This document shows positions 16,386 to 19,517 of a stretch of DNA of 19,517 nt, one piece after another. The notes under the pieces are model-generated. The model worked only from the letters and a program-made list of their open reading frames with translations. It did no database searches and was not told where the DNA came from. Origin of the DNA: an uncultured Clostridia bacterium (GTDB lineage Bacteria; Bacillota; Clostridia; TANB77; CAG-508); the NCBI GenBank assembly GCA_934153805.1, contig CAKPFO010000030.1, forward strand, positions 1 through 19,517. The letters run 5' to 3'. Every line of letters starts with the position of its first letter. Within the stretch, counting starts at the first letter, position 1. The position numbers were made by a program, and so were the translations under genes.

Positions 16386-17768
16386 ATGGAAACAATAGCT
16401 GCAATATCGACTGCCGTAGGAAATGGTGGAATAGGAATAATAAGAATGAGTGGTAATAATTGTTTTGAAATATTAAAAAAAATATTTATTACAAAAAATC
16501 AGAAAGAGTTAGATGTTAATAATATAAAAGGGTACACCATGCAATATGGATATATTATAGACAATACAAATGGTGAAAAAATAGATGAAGTATTAGTATC
16601 TTTTTTTAAAAATCCTAAAAGTTATACAAAAGAAAATATGTGCGAAATCAATTCACATGGAGGAATGATAGTAGAAAGAAGAATACTAGAAGAATGCTTG
16701 AAAAATGGAGCAATTCTTGCTGAACCAGGAGAATTTACTAAAAGGGCTTTTTTGAATGGAAGAATAGATTTGTCACAGGCAGAATCAATAATAGATATAA
16801 TAAATAGTAAATCGGAAAAAGAAGCAAAAGCTTCAATAAACCAATTACAAGGATTTTTATCTAAAGATATATCAAAGATAAGACACGAGTTATTAGATGT
16901 AATGGCTGATATAGAAGCTCAAATAGACTATCCTGAATATGACATAGAAGACACAACAAATGAGAAAGTATTAGGTGTTTTTGCAAATGTAAAGAGTGAG
17001 TTGTTGAAATTGAAAGATAGCTTTAATACGGGGAAAATCTTAAAAGAAGGAATAAAAACAGCAATTATTGGTAGGCCAAATGCAGGGAAATCATCTCTTT
17101 TAAATACAATAATAAATGAAGAAAGAGCTATTGTAAGCGATATAGAAGGAACTACAAGAGATACAATAGAAGAAATGATAACAATAAGAGGAATTCCTTT
17201 AAAAATAGTAGATACAGCAGGAATAAGAAAAACTAAAGATAAGATAGAAGAGATAGGCGTGGAAAAAGCTATAAAAGTGGCTAAAGATGCAGATTTGATA
17301 CTTGCTATATTCGATAACACTAAAGACTTGAGTGAAGAAGACTTAAAAATAATAGGTTTATTAAAAGACAAAAAGGCAATTATTTTATTAAATAAAATAG
17401 ATGTGATAGATAAAAATTTAGAAAATGTAGAAGAACTAAAAAATACAGGTAAAAAAATAATAAAGATATCTGCTAAAAATAGAAATGGAATAGATGAACT
17501 ATATGAAGAAATTGAAAGAATGTTTAACATTAAGGAATTAGATTTAGATAGTGGAAATGTTATAACAAATATAAGACATAAAAATCAAATTGTAAAAGCA
17601 ATGGAAAATTTAGAAAATGCGATTAATTCTATACAGTTAAATTTACCAATAGATATAATATCTATAAATATAAGACAAATTTTAGATGACTTAGGAAAAA
17701 TAACAGGAGAAAATGTAACAGAGGATATAATAAATGAAATATTTTCTAAATTTTGTTTAGGAAAATAA
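16386..17768 (+). CDS. mnmE: tRNA modification GTPase MnmE
   Basis: A 460-residue GTPase that, with MnmG, adds the (carboxymethyl)aminomethyl group to C5 of wobble uridine-34 in several tRNAs. The N-terminal folate-binding domain is about 1-118, followed by a helical domain interrupted by the G domain (about 222-380). G1 is GRPNAGKS (229-236), G2 GTTRDT (255-260), G3 DTAG (276-279) and G4 NKID (336-339). The C-terminal catalytic cysteine motif is FCLGK (456-460, C457), a mild variant of the usual CIGK. AAAAGGAG stands about six bases upstream of the ATG. The partner mnmG follows after an unusually long 478-bp gap with a terminator-like hairpin. Confidence 0.97.
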   Translation: METIAAISTAVGNGGIGIIRMSGNNCFEILKKIFITKNQKELDVNNIKGYTMQYGYIIDNTNGEKIDEVLVSFFKNPKSYTKENMCEINSHGGMIVERRILEECLKNGAILAEPGEFTKRAFLNGRIDLSQAESIIDIINSKSEKEAKASINQLQGFLSKDISKIRHELLDVMADIEAQIDYPEYDIEDTTNEKVLGVFANVKSELLKLKDSFNTGKILKEGIKTAIIGRPNAGKSSLLNTIINEERAIVSDIEGTTRDTIEEMITIRGIPLKIVDTAGIRKTKDKIEEIGVEKAIKVAKDADLILAIFDNTKDLSEEDLKIIGLLKDKKAIILLNKIDVIDKNLENVEELKNTGKKIIKISAKNRNGIDELYEEIERMFNIKELDLDSGNVITNIRHKNQIVKAMENLENAINSIQLNLPIDIISINIRQILDDLGKITGENVTEDIINEIFSKFCLGK

Positions 17769-17885
17769 AACTGGTTTAGAAAAAATATAAAAAAACAAGC
17801 CAAAACACACGAGAATAAAAAATAAGACATTTTAACCATACAAATATGTAATTTTACAAATGCAATATAAAAATGTTTTATTTTT

Positions 17886-17906
17886 GATTCTGAAAAGAAT
17901 TTTTTT
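17886..17906 (+). terminator. Short terminator-like hairpin after mnmE
   Basis: ATTCT (17887-17891) and AGAAT (17896-17900) close a GAAA tetraloop and are followed by an unbroken T-run (17900-17906). The stem is only five to six pairs, but the tetraloop and T-run are in the right order for the mnmE transcript. Confidence 0.55.
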
Positions 17907-18246
17907 AAACTGATACTTAAAGATTAAAGCAAAAAATATAAAAGAATGTGTATGAAATATAAATTTTACATATAGGTAAAAAATAAGAAAAATATGAAAA
18001 AATAGTTCCGTGAAACATTGCAAAATTTCTGTGAAACATTTTTTTAAAAGTGTATTCGACAAAAATCGACACATAAAAATGAAATGCTTATTTATAAACA
18101 AAAAATAATGTCGAGTTGTCAAAAAGGTTTAGCGAACACTGCCATTTTGTTTCACAAATAACGAACAAATTTTGTGATAAAAACAGAAAAACATATAGGT
18201 AAAATTTAGAAAGTGATTTGAATTATAGAAAGGAATGTGATAAAAA
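17907..18246 (+). promoter_or_regulatory. Structured mnmE-mnmG intergenic region with three parS-like half-sites
   Basis: I see no gene here. GTGAAACA, half of the ParB site TGTTTCACGTGAAACA, occurs at 18010-18017 and 18031-18038, and inverted as TGTTTCAC at 18148-18155. Nested inverted repeats are visible: 18019-18028 with 18167-18176, 18031-18038 with 18148-18155, 18058-18062 with 18116-18120, and 18066-18071 with 18109-18114. A 14-base direct repeat ACATATAGGTAAAA brackets the block (17968-17981, 18191-18204). The segment may be the promoter and leader of mnmG, a decayed partition site, or a structured RNA. Confidence 0.5.
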
Positions 18247-19517
18247 ATGAAATACAATGCTGGAAAATATGATATAGCAGTTATAGGTGCAGGACATGCT
18301 GGCTGTGAAGCAGCACTTGCAGCAGCAAGAATGGGAATGAAGACTTTGTTGTTTTCAATATCTTTGGAAGCTGTTGCAAATATGCCATGTAATCCACATA
18401 TAGGTGGAAGTTCTAAAGGACACTTAGTAAGAGAAATAGATTGTCTAGGGGGTGAAATGGGGAAGAACATAGACAAAACTTTCACACAATTGCGTATGTT
18501 AAATACCTCTAAAGGGCCTGCTGTATACTCTTTAAGAGCACAAGCTGACAGAAAACAATATCAAGCAGAGATGAAACATACTTTAGAAAAACAGAAAAAT
18601 TTATATTTAAAACAAGCTGAAATAGTCGATATAACAATAGAAAATGGGAAGGTGAAAAGTTTAGAAACAAATATTGGAGCAATATATGATGTAGATAGTA
18701 TAATTGTTGCAACAGGAACGTATTTAAAAGGAAAAATTTTCATAGGAGAAACTTCTTTTGAAAGTGGTCCTGATGGCGTATTTCCATCTAATAGATTATC
18801 TGATGCTTTAAAGAAAAATGGAGTAGAATTAGTAAGATTTAAAACAGGTACACCTGCCAGAATTAATAAGAATAGTATCGATTTTTCTAAAATGGAAATA
18901 CAAGAAGGAGATAAAAAGCCAGAAGCATTTTCTTTTGATGATAAAATTGACGAAAATATAGAACAATTACCATGCTATCTAACATATACAAATGAAAAAA
19001 CACATGAAATAATAAGAAAAAACTTACATAGATCACCTTTATATGGAGGAGAAATAGTAGGAACAGGGCCAAGATATTGCCCATCTATAGAAGATAAGGT
19101 AGTAAGATTTGCAGATAAAGAAAGACATCAAATATTTGTTGAACCAATAGGAAGAAATACAGACGAAATGTATATACAAGGGATGAGTTCTTCTCTTCCA
19201 GAAGATGTTCAAATAGCAATGTATAGAACTATACCAGGACTAGAAAATGCAGAGTTTACAAGGCCAGCATATGCTATAGAATATGATTGTATTATACCTT
19301 CAAATTTAAAACTTTCATTAGAATATAAGGGAATAGAAGGATTATTTTTTGCAGGTCAAACTAATGGGACATCTGGTTATGAAGAAGCAGCTTGTCAAGG
19401 ATTAATTGCAGGAATAAATGCTAGTTTAAAATTAAAGGGAAAAGAGCCAGTAATACTTGATAGATCACAGGCATATATAGGAGTTTTAATTGATGATATT
19501 GTAACAAAAGGAACTAA
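18247..19517 (+). CDS. mnmG: tRNA uridine-5-carboxymethylaminomethyl modification enzyme MnmG (5' part, cut by window end)
   Basis: The first 423 residues of MnmG (GidA), usually about 620-640 residues; the frame is open to the window edge. MnmG is the FAD-dependent partner of MnmE in wobble-uridine modification. The dinucleotide-binding loop is VIGAGHAGCEAALAAARMG (12-30). The conserved cysteine region reads MPCNPHIGGSSKGHLVREID, with His where most homologues have Ala. The C-terminal part in view holds GLFFAGQTNGTSGYEEAACQG, the second FAD contact. AAAGGA lies about 12 bases before the ATG. In related genomes rsmG, noc or parB/parA genes follow, which is relevant to the parS-like half-sites upstream. 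Confidence 0.96.
   Translation, partial: MKYNAGKYDIAVIGAGHAGCEAALAAARMGMKTLLFSISLEAVANMPCNPHIGGSSKGHLVREIDCLGGEMGKNIDKTFTQLRMLNTSKGPAVYSLRAQADRKQYQAEMKHTLEKQKNLYLKQAEIVDITIENGKVKSLETNIGAIYDVDSIIVATGTYLKGKIFIGETSFESGPDGVFPSNRLSDALKKNGVELVRFKTGTPARINKNSIDFSKMEIQEGDKKPEAFSFDDKIDENIEQLPCYLTYTNEKTHEIIRKNLHRSPLYGGEIVGTGPRYCPSIEDKVVRFADKERHQIFVEPIGRNTDEMYIQGMSSSLPEDVQIAMYRTIPGLENAEFTRPAYAIEYDCIIPSNLKLSLEYKGIEGLFFAGQTNGTSGYEEAACQGLIAGINASLKLKGKEPVILDRSQAYIGVLIDDIVTKGT

Noticed and set aside
16928..17530. A 200-residue open frame on the - strand inside mnmE
   Set aside because: It is a shadow of the mnmE G domain; Ser/Ile/Phe-rich composition mirrors the coding strand.
18010..18017. A complete ParB parS site at the first GTGAAACA
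   Set aside because: The left half (18002-18009) matches only two of eight consensus positions.
17832..18122. A 96-residue open frame on the - strand in the mnmE-mnmG gap
   Set aside because: No ribosome-binding site or recognisable family; it runs across the inverted repeats and the short terminator-like hairpin.

Overview
The window carries the chromosomal replication origin of a very AT-rich Gram-positive bacterium, most likely an uncultured gut-type Clostridia. The evidence is the order gyrB-remB-recF-dnaN-dnaA / rpmH-rnpA-yidD-yidC-jag-(MFS)-mnmE-mnmG, which is the Bacillus/Clostridia origin cluster. The RemB gene lies between recF and gyrB, and genes on both sides are transcribed away from the origin. 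Base composition flips at the origin: the + strand is pyrimidine (T) rich to its left and purine rich to its right, as in Firmicutes leading strands. The species cannot be named from sequence alone.

Layout. 1-3312: about 3.3 kb of extremely T-rich, gene-free DNA that resolves into roughly three diverged copies of a 1.09-kb tandem repeat. 3313-4248 (-): an M14 peptidase of the ENP1-like (gamma-D-Glu-diamino acid) type. 4283-4437: a low-complexity TTATT-type repeat. 4496-5044 (+): a small polytopic membrane protein (DUF6512-like). 5056-5540 (+): what I read as an undescribed structured RNA of about 450 nt, with its own promoter, an 18-bp helix closing its ends, several wobble-rich hairpins and a strong hairpin just behind it. 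5554-5949 (-): an unknown 131-aa protein. 6055-12333 (-): gyrB, remB, recF, dnaN and dnaA, with DnaA boxes in three of the gaps as well as upstream of dnaA. 10676-11001: the dnaA-dnaN gap contains a textbook basal unwinding element (paired DnaA boxes, short spacer, six DnaA-trios, AT-rich tract). 12334-12631: divergent dnaA and rpmH promoters plus three more DnaA boxes. 12632-17768 (+): ribosomal protein L34, RNase P protein, the YidD/YidC/Jag membrane insertion set, an MFS-type membrane protein and MnmE. 17769-18246: a structured gap with three parS-like half-sites. 18247 to the end: MnmG, cut by the window edge.

How the genes work together. The left arm encodes initiation (DnaA), processivity (DnaN), gap repair (RecF) and supercoiling (GyrB). 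The right arm encodes RNase P protein, L34, membrane-protein insertion (YidC with its accessory YidD and RNA-binding partner Jag/KhpB) and the wobble-uridine tRNA modification pair MnmE/MnmG. The best candidate for something new is the RNA at 5092-5540. The 1.09-kb repeat array and the structured mnmE-mnmG gap come next.
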